Below, one piece after another: positions 32,603 to 41,816 of a stretch of 64,000 nucleotides of DNA. Positions within the stretch are counted from its first letter, which is position 1; each line of letters begins with the position of its first letter. A program made the position numbers and the translations under genes. This DNA is from Rhodococcus sp. 06-235-1A (lineage in GTDB: Bacteria > Actinomycetota > Actinomycetes > Mycobacteriales > Mycobacteriaceae). The notes beneath the pieces were generated by a model. That model searched no databases and was not told where the DNA came from. It saw only the letters and a program-made list of their open reading frames with translations. The stretch covers positions 310,001-374,000 of the forward strand of contig NZ_NOYI01000027.1 in assembly GCF_002258785.1 (NCBI RefSeq), written 5' to 3'.

Positions 32603-33115
32603 ATGTTCGAGCGATTCACCACGTCCGCAAGGGCGGTAGTCGTCGATGCCCAGGGACAAGCGCGGGCACTGCACTCGCCGCGTATCGAGCCCACTCATCT
32701 GTTCCTCGGTGCGCTGGCAGTCGCTGAAGAGCCGCTGAAGAACGCGCTCGCCGAGGCCGGATTCACCGTCGATGGTGTACGCGTGGACGCGCAGTCTCAG
32801 GATGCGCGTGCGCTGCGTTCACTCGGGATCGACCTGGACGCCGTCCCGACGACCGTCGAGGCCGCCTTGGATCCGCACGCCGTCGACGGGGCTCGATCGG
32901 ACGGCCTGAATCACATACCGTTCGCGCCGTCGGCCAAGGATGTATTGAAGCTGTCGCTGAAGGAAGCCGTCGAACGACACGATCGCAAGATCGGCGTCGA
33001 ACATGTTCTTCTCGGTCTGGTTCGAGGTGCCGATCCATGGTTCACCGAACTGGTGCAGCGGCGGAGTTCGCTGGACGAGTTGCGCGCGGCGGTACTGCTC
33101 GTTCGGACGCCGTAG
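32603..33115 (+). CDS. Clp N-terminal (Clp-N repeat) domain protein
   Basis: The 170-residue protein contains two Clp-N repeats: MFERFTTSARAVVVDAQGQAR with ARALHSPRIEPTHLFLGAL, and FAPSAKDVLKLSLKEAVERHD with KIGVEHVLLGLVRG. It has no ATPase domain, so it is not a Clp unfoldase. It may be an adaptor or decoy that binds substrates or the ClpC system. The gene follows the HTH gene by 6 nt. A second ATP-independent role cannot be excluded. Confidence 0.88.
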   Translation: MFERFTTSARAVVVDAQGQARALHSPRIEPTHLFLGALAVAEEPLKNALAEAGFTVDGVRVDAQSQDARALRSLGIDLDAVPTTVEAALDPHAVDGARSDGLNHIPFAPSAKDVLKLSLKEAVERHDRKIGVEHVLLGLVRGADPWFTELVQRRSSLDELRAAVLLVRTP

Positions 33116-33148
33116 CCCCCGGGCGTCTCGGACCCTACGATGACGGCC

Positions 33149-33529
33149 ATGAACTTTCTGATTCGGCTCGTGATCAATGCCGTTGCCATCTGGGTCGCCA
33201 AGGAATTCGTCGACGGAATCACCGTCACCAGTTCTGGCCGTGGCGACGGATGGGACATCGTGGTGCTGCTCGGTATCGCGGCTGTGTTGACGATCGTCAA
33301 TGCGTTCATCAAGCCGATGGTGAAGCTTCTGTCGCTGCCGTTGTTGATTCTGACTCTCGGACTGTTCACTCTCGTGATCAATGCACTGATGCTGCTGTTG
33401 ACGGGGTGGCTGTCGTCTCAGACCGGCTACGGCCTCGAGATCGTCGGGTTCGCCGCTGCGTTCTGGGGCGCGATCATCATCTCGATCGTGAACTTCCTGC
33501 TGGGCGCGTTCGTACCCGACAAGCGCTAG
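33149..33529 (+). CDS. phage holin superfamily IV-like (PF04020) membrane protein
   Basis: The 126-residue protein has four transmembrane helices and the family segments [19 protein letters not shown] and [17 protein letters not shown]. These proteins are widespread in bacterial chromosomes and are not evidence for a phage. Of two in-frame ATGs, 33149 is chosen because TACGAT lies 7 nt upstream, the spacing seen for leaderless starts here. Its TAG overlaps the menA stop (CTAG). Function unknown. Confidence 0.85.
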   Translation: MNFLIRLVINAVAIWVAKEFVDGITVTSSGRGDGWDIVVLLGIAAVLTIVNAFIKPMVKLLSLPLLILTLGLFTLVINALMLLLTGWLSSQTGYGLEIVGFAAAFWGAIIISIVNFLLGAFVPDKR

Positions 33530-34395
33530 GCGAACGCAAGCGCCACGCCGGTGCTCGCCCCCCAGACGAGCATCGCCAAGCCCGAATCGCGCAGTGCGGG
33601 AATCAGTTCGAACCCGTGCGCACCCTTGCGTACCGGGGAGTTCGCGCGGGCGGCGAAGGGAAGTGCGAGCAGGCCGACGAGCGCCCATGGGGTGCGAGCG
33701 ATCAGAACGACGGTCATCGCGAACGGCACCACCAGTAGTGCGAGATGCAGGTAGCGAGTGCGGGTGTCGCCCAATCGCACTGCGAGCGTGAGCTTTCCGG
33801 ACTCGGTGTCGGTGGGGATGTCACGGAGGTTGTTGGCGACGAGCACGGCACTCGAGAACGATCCGACGGCCACCGCAGCCAGCACGCCTGCCCAGTCGAT
33901 CTGCTCGGCCTGCACGAACTGAGTGCCGAGAACTGCCACGAGTCCGAAGAACACGAAGACGGCGATCTCGCCGAAACCGCTGTAGCCGTAGGGTTTCGAG
34001 CCGCCGGTGTAGTACCAGGCACCGGCGATGCAGACGAGTCCCACGATGACCAACCACCAGGCACTCGTCGCGGCCAGCGCCAGTCCGGCCACTGCGCCGA
34101 CCGAGAAGCACGCGATGGCGGCCTTCTTGACCGCGCCTGCGGAGGCCGCTTTCGAGCCGACCAGCCGCAGCGGTCCGACTCGATCGTCGTCGGTGCCGCG
34201 GATTCCGTCGGAGTAGTCGTTGGCGAAATTGACGCCGACGATCAGTGCCAGCGAGACGATCAACGCCAGCAGTGCCTTCCACCACACGCCTGCGTCCAGC
34301 GACACGGCCGCGCCGGTGCCGACGAGGACGGGAGCGATCGCATTCGGGAGTGTGCGCGGTCGCGCACCTTCGATCCATTGCGCAGTGGTGGCCAT
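33526..34395 (-). CDS. menA: 1,4-dihydroxy-2-naphthoate polyprenyltransferase
   Basis: The 289-residue UbiA-family membrane enzyme attaches the polyprenyl tail to DHNA to make demethylmenaquinone. The aspartate-rich motif [20 protein letters not shown] is present, and [18 protein letters not shown] is the second conserved loop. About eight helices are seen. The ATG ([10 protein letters not shown]) is 47 nt downstream of the Hsp70-like gene on the same strand. It converges with the holin-like gene, sharing the CTAG stop bases. Other men genes follow at 44050, 51808, 53411 and 60778. Confidence 0.95.
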   Translation of the reverse strand: MATTAQWIEGARPRTLPNAIAPVLVGTGAAVSLDAGVWWKALLALIVSLALIVGVNFANDYSDGIRGTDDDRVGPLRLVGSKAASAGAVKKAAIACFSVGAVAGLALAATSAWWLVIVGLVCIAGAWYYTGGSKPYGYSGFGEIAVFVFFGLVAVLGTQFVQAEQIDWAGVLAAVAVGSFSSAVLVANNLRDIPTDTESGKLTLAVRLGDTRTRYLHLALLVVPFAMTVVLIARTPWALVGLLALPFAARANSPVRKGAHGFELIPALRDSGLAMLVWGASTGVALAFA

Positions 34396-34442
34396 GAGCG
34401 ACGATCTTTCCGTATCTGTTCGACGGGTGAGAACGCGGCCGG

Positions 34443-35699
34443 TCAGAACGGCAGACGCGGCAATACCGGCAGCGGGATGACCGGCATCTGAACCCCGGGA
34501 ATCTGCGGCAGCGGCACCGTCGGTGCCGGTGCAGGCACCGGTGGGTAGTAACGCGGCTTGTCCTGCACGTAGGGCGCCGGATCGGCAGCAGCAGGCGGCG
34601 GCGCGGAAGTCGTCGTCGGCGGTGGCGGTGGGACGTCGGGAACCGGTGCCGAGGTCGAGGCCGAGGTGGTGGTGGACGCAGGTTTCGAGGTGGACGGAAT
34701 GCGCTCGCCCACACTGGCGGGGGTGCTCAACGGTTGGTCTCCGTCGCTCGATCCGAGTGCGGTGAACAACCCGATGGCGGCGATGACACCCGCGATGGGG
34801 AGCGCGATCATTCCCAGCCGCGTCAGCGCCGGTCGGTGCGAGACGAGGGGCGGCGCGTGGTTCGCGTCCACTTGGGTGGCGTGCACGGCCGCACCGCCGG
34901 CGATGACCAGCTCGGGCCGATCCGGGACGATGACCGGCAGCTGCAGGAAGCGTTCGAGGGTGGCCCGGATCAGCGGGACGTTGGATGTTCCGCCGATTGC
35001 TATGACGGCGTCGGGATAGAACTCGGCCTCGAGGCCGAGTTGGCGGACCGTCGCGGCGGCCTGCTCGGTGGAGCGCGCGATGGACAACTCGAAGATGTGC
35101 CGCTCGAGGAGGATGTGCTCGCCGTCGGGTGTACTGGTGGTCCGGTGCGTGGACAGCGCCTCTTTGACTCCGCGGCAGAAGGCGGTCAGCGCACTCTCCT
35201 CGTCGGGAGATTGCGGCGGCCGTACGATGCCCAGGCCGAGGATGTGCTCGCGGACCACGGCGTCGAAGGCCGCACCGCTGATGGCGGTTGTCCGCGTCGA
35301 CCCGTAGGAGCGACCGGATTCGACGTCCACGATGTCGACTTTGACGCCGGTGTCGCCCGCATCGAACAGGGCGACCGTTCGGTGGTGGGACGCCAACCCG
35401 GGGCGTAGGTATTCCAACGCCGCGCCGGTCTCGTCTATCAGGTGCACATCGGAGACGTACTCCTCGGCCAGTGCGGCGGCGATCTCGGTGCGTTCCTCGG
35501 GCGCGCGGTAGGCGACGCCGAGCGATTGCGGTGCATCCGGCCGGTCGACGACGCCGCGGACGACGCGAGCCACGTCCTGAGCCGAGGGGGAGAGCTGCCA
35601 ATCGTCGAACGGGGTGTCGTCGGTCCATGCGCCGTCTTCGGTGGTCCGAGCCGTGCGGATACCGCACGTGCCCAGTGACACACCCACGGACGAACGCAT
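34443..35699 (-). CDS. membrane-anchored Hsp70-like protein with proline-rich tail
   Basis: The 418-residue protein starts with an actin/Hsp70-like nucleotide-binding fold: [13 protein letters not shown], then [33 protein letters not shown] and [19 protein letters not shown] single transmembrane helix (about 288-307, [18 protein letters not shown]) follows and then about 110 residues of Ser/Thr/Pro-rich sequence that should lie outside the cell. It lacks the Hsp70 substrate-binding domain, so it is not a classical chaperone. It may link the cytoplasm to the envelope. It precedes menA, but I see no functional tie. Confidence 0.8.
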   Translation of the reverse strand: MRSSVGVSLGTCGIRTARTTEDGAWTDDTPFDDWQLSPSAQDVARVVRGVVDRPDAPQSLGVAYRAPEERTEIAAALAEEYVSDVHLIDETGAALEYLRPGLASHHRTVALFDAGDTGVKVDIVDVESGRSYGSTRTTAISGAAFDAVVREHILGLGIVRPPQSPDEESALTAFCRGVKEALSTHRTTSTPDGEHILLERHIFELSIARSTEQAAATVRQLGLEAEFYPDAVIAIGGTSNVPLIRATLERFLQLPVIVPDRPELVIAGGAAVHATQVDANHAPPLVSHRPALTRLGMIALPIAGVIAAIGLFTALGSSDGDQPLSTPASVGERIPSTSKPASTTTSASTSAPVPDVPPPPPTTTSAPPPAAADPAPYVQDKPRYYPPVPAPAPTVPLPQIPGVQMPVIPLPVLPRLPF

Positions 35700-35860
35700 C
35701 GCTTCTCCGGCCTCTCCAATTCGATGACGGTGTTCAGGTACTCCGACAACGCGCCCTCACTACAGGCGACGAGGACACTGTACCGTCTCGCGGTTTGGTT
35801 AGAGGCTCGAAACAATCCGAACGTCAGGTCGAGACTGTTCGTGCCGACGCCTACGATCTG

Positions 35861-38800
35861 ATGTCAGTGCCTACCGACATCGCGGATTCGCAGACGATTC
35901 ACCTCACGGCCGAACTTCCGGTGGTGGGGATCCTCGGCGTCGTGACGACCGTGATCGACGGCAGTCCCGTGCCGGTTTCCGGTACACGTGCGCAGGCCCT
36001 GCTGGTGGCGTTGGCGCTGGATCCGGGGCGGTCGCGGTCCTCGCAGGCGCTCATCGAGGAGGTGTGGCCCGGCGAGCCTCCGCGATCACCGAAGAATGCT
36101 CTGCAGACACAGATTTCTCGGCTGCGATCGGCGCTGCCCAGCGGCGCTATCGAGAGCGGACCCGGGGGATATCGGTTGGTTCTGAGTACCGAGGACATCG
36201 ATCTCGGTCGGGCCCGTGCTCTGCTCCGCGGCGCGGAGGGCTGCCTCGCTCAGGAGCAGTTCCAGGATGCACTCGACCTGGTGGTCGAAGCCCTCGGTTT
36301 GTGGCGAGGTCAGCCCATCGACTCCGTTCGGGTCGAGGCCGACGCGGTTGGGATGGCTCTGAAGTCACTTCGGGTCGCGGCCCTCCTCGGTCTGAGAAGA
36401 TTCGGCGACGCCCTGCCGTATGCGCAGGCCCTCGCGGCCGAAGATACAGCCGACGAGCGCGCTGCCGCCGACCTCATGCGCGCGCTGCACGGTGTCGGCC
36501 GACCCAACGACGCGCTGACGGTGTTCGCGGAATTGCGCAACGATCTCGCCCAGCGGTTGGGAACGGATCCTTCGCCCGCGACGACTGCACTGAACGCCGA
36601 AATTCTCGGTCACGACGCTCCGAAGGTGCTGCGGACCATCGGTCTTCGTGCCGCGCCCAATGCCTTGATCGGTCGAGGCGACGACATCGATGCGATCGAG
36701 GAACTGCTGCACACCTCTCGCGTCACCACCGTCCTCGGTCCTGGCGGCGCGGGCAAGACACGCATCGCACATGCCCTCGGCCATCGAGCTGCCGATTCGA
36801 TGCCGGTGGCGTTCGTGGAGTTGGCATCGCTGCGCAGTGGCGAGGACGTCGCCTCGGCGATCGGAGCCACCCTCGGATTGACCGAGGCGGATTTCACCGT
36901 AGGCAGTCTTCAGGTCGCCCGGGTGCACTCGATTCACGAGCGTTTGGTCGACGTCTTCTCGACCCGCCGAGGTTTGTTGATCCTCGACAACTGCGAGCAC
37001 GTGATCGACGAGGTGGCGGCAGTCGTGGACGCGCTGGTGGCTGCGACGGATCTGGTGACGGTATTGGCGACCTCCCGTTCGCCGATGGGGTCGACGGCCG
37101 AATCGGTGTTCCCGCTGCCCTCGCTCGGCATCCTCGGCCCGAATTCGCCTGCAACAGAGCTTTTCTGCATCAGAGCTCGTGCAGTTCGCCCGTCCGTGCG
37201 ACTCGATCCCGACGCAGTTGCGGCTCTGTGCCGCACCCTGGACGGCCTGCCCTTGGCCATCGAGTTGGCTGCAGCGCGAGTGAAGTCGATGAGTGTGGAG
37301 GACATCGGTACTCGGCTGCACAAACGATTCGCGCTGCTTCGATCGACGGACCGAACCCGTCCGGAACGCCATCGAACCTTGCACGCGGTCATCGACTGGA
37401 GTTGGAATCTGCTCGACGGTACAGAGCAGGCAACTCTTCGCCGGCTCTGTCGCTTTCCTGCGGGCTTCGATCTCGACGCGGCGCGAACGGTGGCGGAATG
37501 GTCCGAGGTCGAGGATGTGTCGTTCGCGCTCGACGGTCTGGTGAACCAGTCCATGCTCACCGTTGCCGAGACTTCTACGGGCGTGCGGTACCACATGCTC
37601 GAGACCGTGCGCGAGTACGGCGAGGAGCAGCTGGACGCGAGTGGGGAGGAAGAGCAGGTCGCACTACGGATGCGGGCCTGGTCGAGTGCGGTGTCGACGA
37701 TGATATCCGCGGGCTATGCCGGTGGGCGTCCGGCAGAGATGGTTCTACTGCTCGAGGCGGAGCACGACAACCTGCTCTCCATCATGAGACATTCTTTCGC
37801 GCATGATGTTTCGGAACACGTCTGCACTCTCTTCTCGGTACTGGGCTACTTCTGGGCCATGCGCGGCGCGCATTCCGAGGTGCTGAACTGGGCCGACAGG
37901 GTGCAGAGCAGTATCCGCCGCGGGATCGCAGAGACACCCGACGACAACGCCGTCATGTGCATGCTGGTTCTGGCGGCGCATTTCGCCTACGGACGACAAC
38001 TGCGTCGGGTAGCTCGAGTCCGAGTCGATCTTCGAAATCTGTTGCGCCACAGAACCGACATCTCACCGGGATTGCGGTTCAACGCCGAGGTGCTCGTTCA
38101 CCACATCGGGGGTCGGGGGTTGGCCCGAAAGCTGGCTCTCGCCACTCGCTCCGAGTACGAGGATGTTCGCTGCAACGCGTACGTCGTTCGCGCGATGCTT
38201 GCTCAGAATTCGGGACGATTGCACGAATCGATTCGAGACGGTGAGCGCGCTCTCGCCATCGCGCGTAGTCGGGGTGATCTGTGGGCTGTGGGGTCCACCT
38301 CGCAAACACTCGCCAGCTCCTACGGTCTGGCAGGTGATCAAGCCACGGCCGCCGAGTACTACCGAACCTCCGCCGATGTCATGTGGACGATGCATGCCTA
38401 CGAGGAGAGCATGCAAACCCGAACCTTCCTGGCAATGGCGTTGATCGGCTCGGGTCGGGTGGACGAGGGGCGGGCGCTGGTGGAGGAATTGGTTTCGGGA
38501 GGTATGGCGCAGGACTGGAGCCCGGGGAATTCCGGTGAGGTCGCTGATCGGGGGCCTGCCCACGATTCGGGCGCTCGGTGGGATCGTGCACAGCAGCAGT
38601 CGACGTCCGCGTCGCTGACCGCTGCACGGGCGGCGGCGGATGTGGAAGACGGTCACGTCGAACGAGGTTTGACACGATTTCGAGAAGCACTGGCGGTCGG
38701 GGGCTGGCCGTCGCAGGACGCGAGCGATCCGTTCATGACGATTCTGGTGTGCGCGGCTGTCGGAGCGCATGTATTGCACGGTCGTGCAAGGGATATGCGC

Positions 38801-39127
38801 GAAGCGGTGGGAGAGCTGGTGCGTACGCCCTGGAATGCGTTGGTGCCGAGGGGGTTCTACGACATCCCCATGCTCGGAGCGGTTGCGTGCGCGGTGGGTT
38901 CGTTCGAGGTCCAGTGCGGGGACAGCGAACGTGGAGTTCGGTTGCTGGCCGCGTCGCACCGGGCGGTGGCTCGCCAGGATTTTCCGTCGATGCGCATCGA
39001 TCGGCACGTGACCGCAGCCCGCGCGATTGTCGGTGACCCTACGGTCGATGCCGGTATCGCGCGGGCTGCTGGTATCACCAGACATGCTGCACTGCAGGAG
39101 ATCTTGGGTTTGCTACCCGTGTCCTAG
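35861..39127 (+). CDS. SARP-type regulator fused to a STAND ATPase (AfsR-like)
   Basis: The 1088-residue protein has an N-terminal OmpR-like DNA-binding domain (about 20-110, ALLVALALDPGRSRSSQALIEEVW), a bacterial transcriptional activation domain (about 115-255), and a NB-ARC/STAND NTPase with Walker A GPGGAGKTR near residue 293 and Walker B GLLILDN. A long helical TPR-like C-terminus follows. Such proteins activate secondary-metabolite or transport operons when the ATPase is engaged. The ATG at 35861 is chosen; a GTG two codons later is possible. The neighbouring DrrAB-like exporter could be a target. Confidence 0.85.
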   Translation: MSVPTDIADSQTIHLTAELPVVGILGVVTTVIDGSPVPVSGTRAQALLVALALDPGRSRSSQALIEEVWPGEPPRSPKNALQTQISRLRSALPSGAIESGPGGYRLVLSTEDIDLGRARALLRGAEGCLAQEQFQDALDLVVEALGLWRGQPIDSVRVEADAVGMALKSLRVAALLGLRRFGDALPYAQALAAEDTADERAAADLMRALHGVGRPNDALTVFAELRNDLAQRLGTDPSPATTALNAEILGHDAPKVLRTIGLRAAPNALIGRGDDIDAIEELLHTSRVTTVLGPGGAGKTRIAHALGHRAADSMPVAFVELASLRSGEDVASAIGATLGLTEADFTVGSLQVARVHSIHERLVDVFSTRRGLLILDNCEHVIDEVAAVVDALVAATDLVTVLATSRSPMGSTAESVFPLPSLGILGPNSPATELFCIRARAVRPSVRLDPDAVAALCRTLDGLPLAIELAAARVKSMSVEDIGTRLHKRFALLRSTDRTRPERHRTLHAVIDWSWNLLDGTEQATLRRLCRFPAGFDLDAARTVAEWSEVEDVSFALDGLVNQSMLTVAETSTGVRYHMLETVREYGEEQLDASGEEEQVALRMRAWSSAVSTMISAGYAGGRPAEMVLLLEAEHDNLLSIMRHSFAHDVSEHVCTLFSVLGYFWAMRGAHSEVLNWADRVQSSIRRGIAETPDDNAVMCMLVLAAHFAYGRQLRRVARVRVDLRNLLRHRTDISPGLRFNAEVLVHHIGGRGLARKLALATRSEYEDVRCNAYVVRAMLAQNSGRLHESIRDGERALAIARSRGDLWAVGSTSQTLASSYGLAGDQATAAEYYRTSADVMWTMHAYEESMQTRTFLAMALIGSGRVDEGRALVEELVSGGMAQDWSPGNSGEVADRGPAHDSGARWDRAQQQSTSASLTAARAAADVEDGHVERGLTRFREALAVGGWPSQDASDPFMTILVCAAVGAHVLHGRARDMREAVGELVRTPWNALVPRGFYDIPMLGAVACAVGSFEVQCGDSERGVRLLAASHRAVARQDFPSMRIDRHVTAARAIVGDPTVDAGIARAAGITRHAALQEILGLLPVS

Positions 39128-39957
39128 GCCTTGCGCATGTACGACTTGACGGTCAGTGGGGCGAAGATGGCGACGATCACCACGGCTCCGACGAGTGAGT
39201 ACACGACGTGAATACCGAAGTGTCCGTTGTTCGCCAGCTCTCGGACCGCCGTCACCAGGTGTGAGACGGGGTTGACATCGGCGAATGCCTGCAGCCAGTT
39301 GGGCATCGTGCTGGTGTCGACGAAGGCGTTGGACAGGAAGGTCAGCGGGAACAGCACCAGCATCGAGATGCCCTGGACCGAGGAGGCTTTGCTCATCAGG
39401 GTGCCCAGCAGGGCGAAGATCCAGCTGATCGCCCAGGCGCAGAACATCACCAGCAGGACGGCTCCGGCGAGGCCGAGTGCGCCACCTGCCGGGTGGTAGC
39501 CCATCGCGAACCCGGTGAGGAAACAGACGACCGCGGCGATCAGATAGCGGATGACGTCGGCCATCAATGCTCCTGCAAGCGGGGAGATTCGGGCGATCGG
39601 GAGAGACCGGAATCGGTCGAAGACACCCTTGTCCATGTCTTCTCGCAGCTGGGTTCCGGTGACGACGGAACCGGTGATCACCGTTTGCACCAGGATTCCG
39701 GGCACGATCATCGGCAGGTAGGACGTGACGTCGCCGGCGACCGCGCCGCCGAAGATGTAGCTGAACATCAGGGTGAAGATCACCGGTAGCAGCACCACAT
39801 CGGTGAGTTGTTCGGGATTGTGTCGGAGTTTGAGCAGCCCGCGATATCCCATGGTGGCCGACTGGGCGGCGGTGCGGGCCAGGCCGATGTGTCGGACGAC
39901 CGGACGGTCGGCGGGGCCGATGTACGTCGACGATTGCGGAGTGAGAGTAGTGGTCAT
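39124..39957 (-). CDS. ABC transporter permease, DrrB/ABC-2 type
   Basis: The 277-residue ABC-2 type permease has about six helices, an N-terminal cytoplasmic stretch and the conserved DMDKGVFDRFRSLPIAR loop plus FLSNAFVDTSTMP. It overlaps the ATPase gene by 4 nt and must form the exporter with it. By resemblance to DrrB it may expel a lipophilic drug or lipid (in mycobacteria DrrABC exports phthiocerol lipids). Its stop shares the CTAG bases with the SARP gene. The substrate cannot be predicted. Confidence 0.88.
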   Translation of the reverse strand: MTTTLTPQSSTYIGPADRPVVRHIGLARTAAQSATMGYRGLLKLRHNPEQLTDVVLLPVIFTLMFSYIFGGAVAGDVTSYLPMIVPGILVQTVITGSVVTGTQLREDMDKGVFDRFRSLPIARISPLAGALMADVIRYLIAAVVCFLTGFAMGYHPAGGALGLAGAVLLVMFCAWAISWIFALLGTLMSKASSVQGISMLVLFPLTFLSNAFVDTSTMPNWLQAFADVNPVSHLVTAVRELANNGHFGIHVVYSLVGAVVIVAIFAPLTVKSYMRKA

Positions 39958-40907
39958 GCTGCGTCCTCGTCTGTGCTCTTGCCGGTGAGGGTCAGGAAGA
40001 CCTCGTCCAGGCTGGGTTTCGTGACGGTGATTTCGCTGACGTCGATGCCGAAGTCGCGCAGGCGAATCAAGATGTCGGGGGTCAGCGATGTGTCGGTCAT
40101 GGGTGCAGTCAGACGGGCGGACTCGGGGCTGACCGACACGTCTGTGCCGAGTTGCTTCGCGACCAGAGCTCGGGCGTCGTCGATCTGGTGTCGGTCCGTG
40201 AGCGTCAGTGACAGCGCCGAGGTGCCTACCGAGGACTTGAGCCCGTCGGCGGTGTTCTCGGCGATCACGCGGCCGTGATCGATGACGGCGATACGATCGC
40301 ACAGCTGGTCGGCCTCGTCGAGGTACTGAGTGGTCAGTAGAACGGTCGAGCCCGCCGCGACGAGCCGACGGATGGTGTCCCACATCTGGGCTCGGGTTCG
40401 GGGATCGAGACCGGTGGTCGGCTCGTCGAGGAACAGCAACGGCGGTGCCGAGATCAGGCTTGCTGCCAGATCGAGGCGTCGACGCATTCCACCGGAGAAC
40501 AACTTCAACGGTCGCGACGCTGCGTCCGTCAATCCGAATTCTTCGAGGAGTTCGACGGCCTTGGCTTTGCTGTCGCGTCGACTCAGGCCGAGGAGTCGGG
40601 AGAAGACAACCAGATTCTCGGTTGCGGTGAGATCCTCGTCCACCGATGCGTACTGGCCGGTGACGCCGACGAGCGACCGGACCGCGGTGGCGTCGGCGAC
40701 GACGTCTCGGCCGAAAACTCGGGCCGAGCCGCCGTCGGGTCGAAGGAGGGTGGCGAGCATGCGGACCGTTGTGGTCTTGCCTGCGCCGTTGGGACCGAGG
40801 ACGCCGTAGACCGCCCCGGTGGGGACGGTCAGGCTGACGCCGTCGACCGCGCGCTGCTTGCCGAATGTCTTGACGAGGCCGTCGGCCTCGATAGCTGGTG
40901 TGGTCAT
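39954..40907 (-). CDS. ABC transporter ATPase, DrrA type
   Basis: The 317-residue ATPase shows Walker A GPNGAGKTTTVRML, the ABC signature in LFSGGMRRRLDLAASL, Walker B LLFLDEPTTGLD, and a C-terminal extension of about 80 residues ending near FLTLTGKSTDED, as in DrrA-family exporters. It drives the adjacent permease. A 20-bp palindrome lies 26 nt upstream and could bind a regulator. It lies downstream of the PIG-L deacetylase gene on the same strand, with 67 nt between them. Confidence 0.9.
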   Translation of the reverse strand: MTTPAIEADGLVKTFGKQRAVDGVSLTVPTGAVYGVLGPNGAGKTTTVRMLATLLRPDGGSARVFGRDVVADATAVRSLVGVTGQYASVDEDLTATENLVVFSRLLGLSRRDSKAKAVELLEEFGLTDAASRPLKLFSGGMRRRLDLAASLISAPPLLFLDEPTTGLDPRTRAQMWDTIRRLVAAGSTVLLTTQYLDEADQLCDRIAVIDHGRVIAENTADGLKSSVGTSALSLTLTDRHQIDDARALVAKQLGTDVSVSPESARLTAPMTDTSLTPDILIRLRDFGIDVSEITVTKPSLDEVFLTLTGKSTDEDAA

Positions 40908-40932
40908 GGGACAACGATCGCCCCGACCGCTT

Positions 40933-40952
40933 GCACGACGCGTACGTCGTGC
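40933..40952 (-). promoter_or_regulatory. palindrome upstream of the DrrAB-like operon
   Basis: GCACGACG (40933-40940) and CGTCGTGC (40945-40952) are exact reverse complements separated by CGTA. The site is 25 nt before the DrrA-type start on the minus strand. It may be an operator for a TetR-type repressor or a stem that ends transcription of the PIG-L gene. No T-run follows. Confidence 0.5.
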
Positions 40953-40974
40953 TTGCGTCCGCTGTCCGGCCAGG

Positions 40975-41754
40975 TCAGAGCGGGAGCGAGGTCTCCGTGA
41001 TGCCGACGCCGCCGGTTCCGCGCAGCTTTCTGAACCATTCGGTTCCGAACGCGGTGGTGAGGTCCTCGATCGACATCTGCAGAAACGGTCCGAAGTCTCC
41101 GACCTGGGTTTCGTGGGCTTCCATCGCGGCTCGTTTGGCGGCGATCACGCTGGAGACGTCGACGACCGTCGTGATCTCGGTTTCCGGCAGCCCGAACGTT
41201 TCCATGTCCGGCGGTGACGCCTCCTCACCCCAGTGGGGATTTGCCTCCATCAGTCGGCGCATGTGATCGCGGTTGGTCGTGGTTTCGTACACGTTCCTGG
41301 TCTCCGCGATCTCGGTGGCGCGCTTGCCGACCACGTGCACCTGAATGTGGTCGGGGTGGCCGTATCCACCGTTCGGGTCGTAGATCGTCACGACGTCTGC
41401 TTGCTCTTCGAGCAGTACATCGGCCAATCGCTGTGCCGCGGTGTCGACGTCGACATTGCAGAACGCGTCGGGATTGGCGTTCTCCGGAGTACCTGCCATG
41501 CCGGAATCGGCGTAGTGCAACCGGACGATGCGGGCGACCCCGAGGGCGGCTGCCGATCGATCCAGCTCGATGCGTCGGCGCTCGGCGAGCGTCTCGCCGT
41601 CCGTGAGAATTCCGTCGGGGTACTCGCCGAGGGCACCGTCGGTGGCGGTGACCAGGACGACGCGATGGCCGGCATCGGCAGCCAGACGCATCACCCCGCC
41701 GGTGCCGAACACTTCGTCGTCGGGATGCGCGTGGAAGCAGACCAGAACACTCAT
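40975..41754 (-). CDS. PIG-L/LmbE-family N-acetylglucosaminyl deacetylase (MshB/Mca type)
   Basis: The 259-residue zinc hydrolase has the AHPDDE motif (H10 to E14) and GHPDHIQVH, which bind the metal. In actinomycetes such enzymes include MshB (mycothiol synthesis) and Mca (mycothiol conjugate cleavage); the sequence alone does not separate them from other deacetylases. Start at MSVLVCFHAH. It is divergent from the alpha/beta hydrolase gene with 62 nt between starts. Confidence 0.83.
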   Translation of the reverse strand: MSVLVCFHAHPDDEVFGTGGVMRLAADAGHRVVLVTATDGALGEYPDGILTDGETLAERRRIELDRSAAALGVARIVRLHYADSGMAGTPENANPDAFCNVDVDTAAQRLADVLLEEQADVVTIYDPNGGYGHPDHIQVHVVGKRATEIAETRNVYETTTNRDHMRRLMEANPHWGEEASPPDMETFGLPETEITTVVDVSSVIAAKRAAMEAHETQVGDFGPFLQMSIEDLTTAFGTEWFRKLRGTGGVGITETSLPL

Positions 41755-41816
41755 GCGTTGAATGCTTGCACGTCGAAGCGGGTGCGGCCCAGTCGGCGGG
41801 CCAATACGATCGTCGG

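Noticed and set aside
33149-33529. Holin-like gene considered as a sign of a prophage
   Set aside because: The PF04020 family is common in chromosomes, and no other phage gene is near.
34396-35667. Extension of the menA frame over the Hsp70-like gene
   Set aside because: The extra 420 residues are Arg/Pro-rich shadow sequence. MenA homology begins at [10 protein letters not shown].
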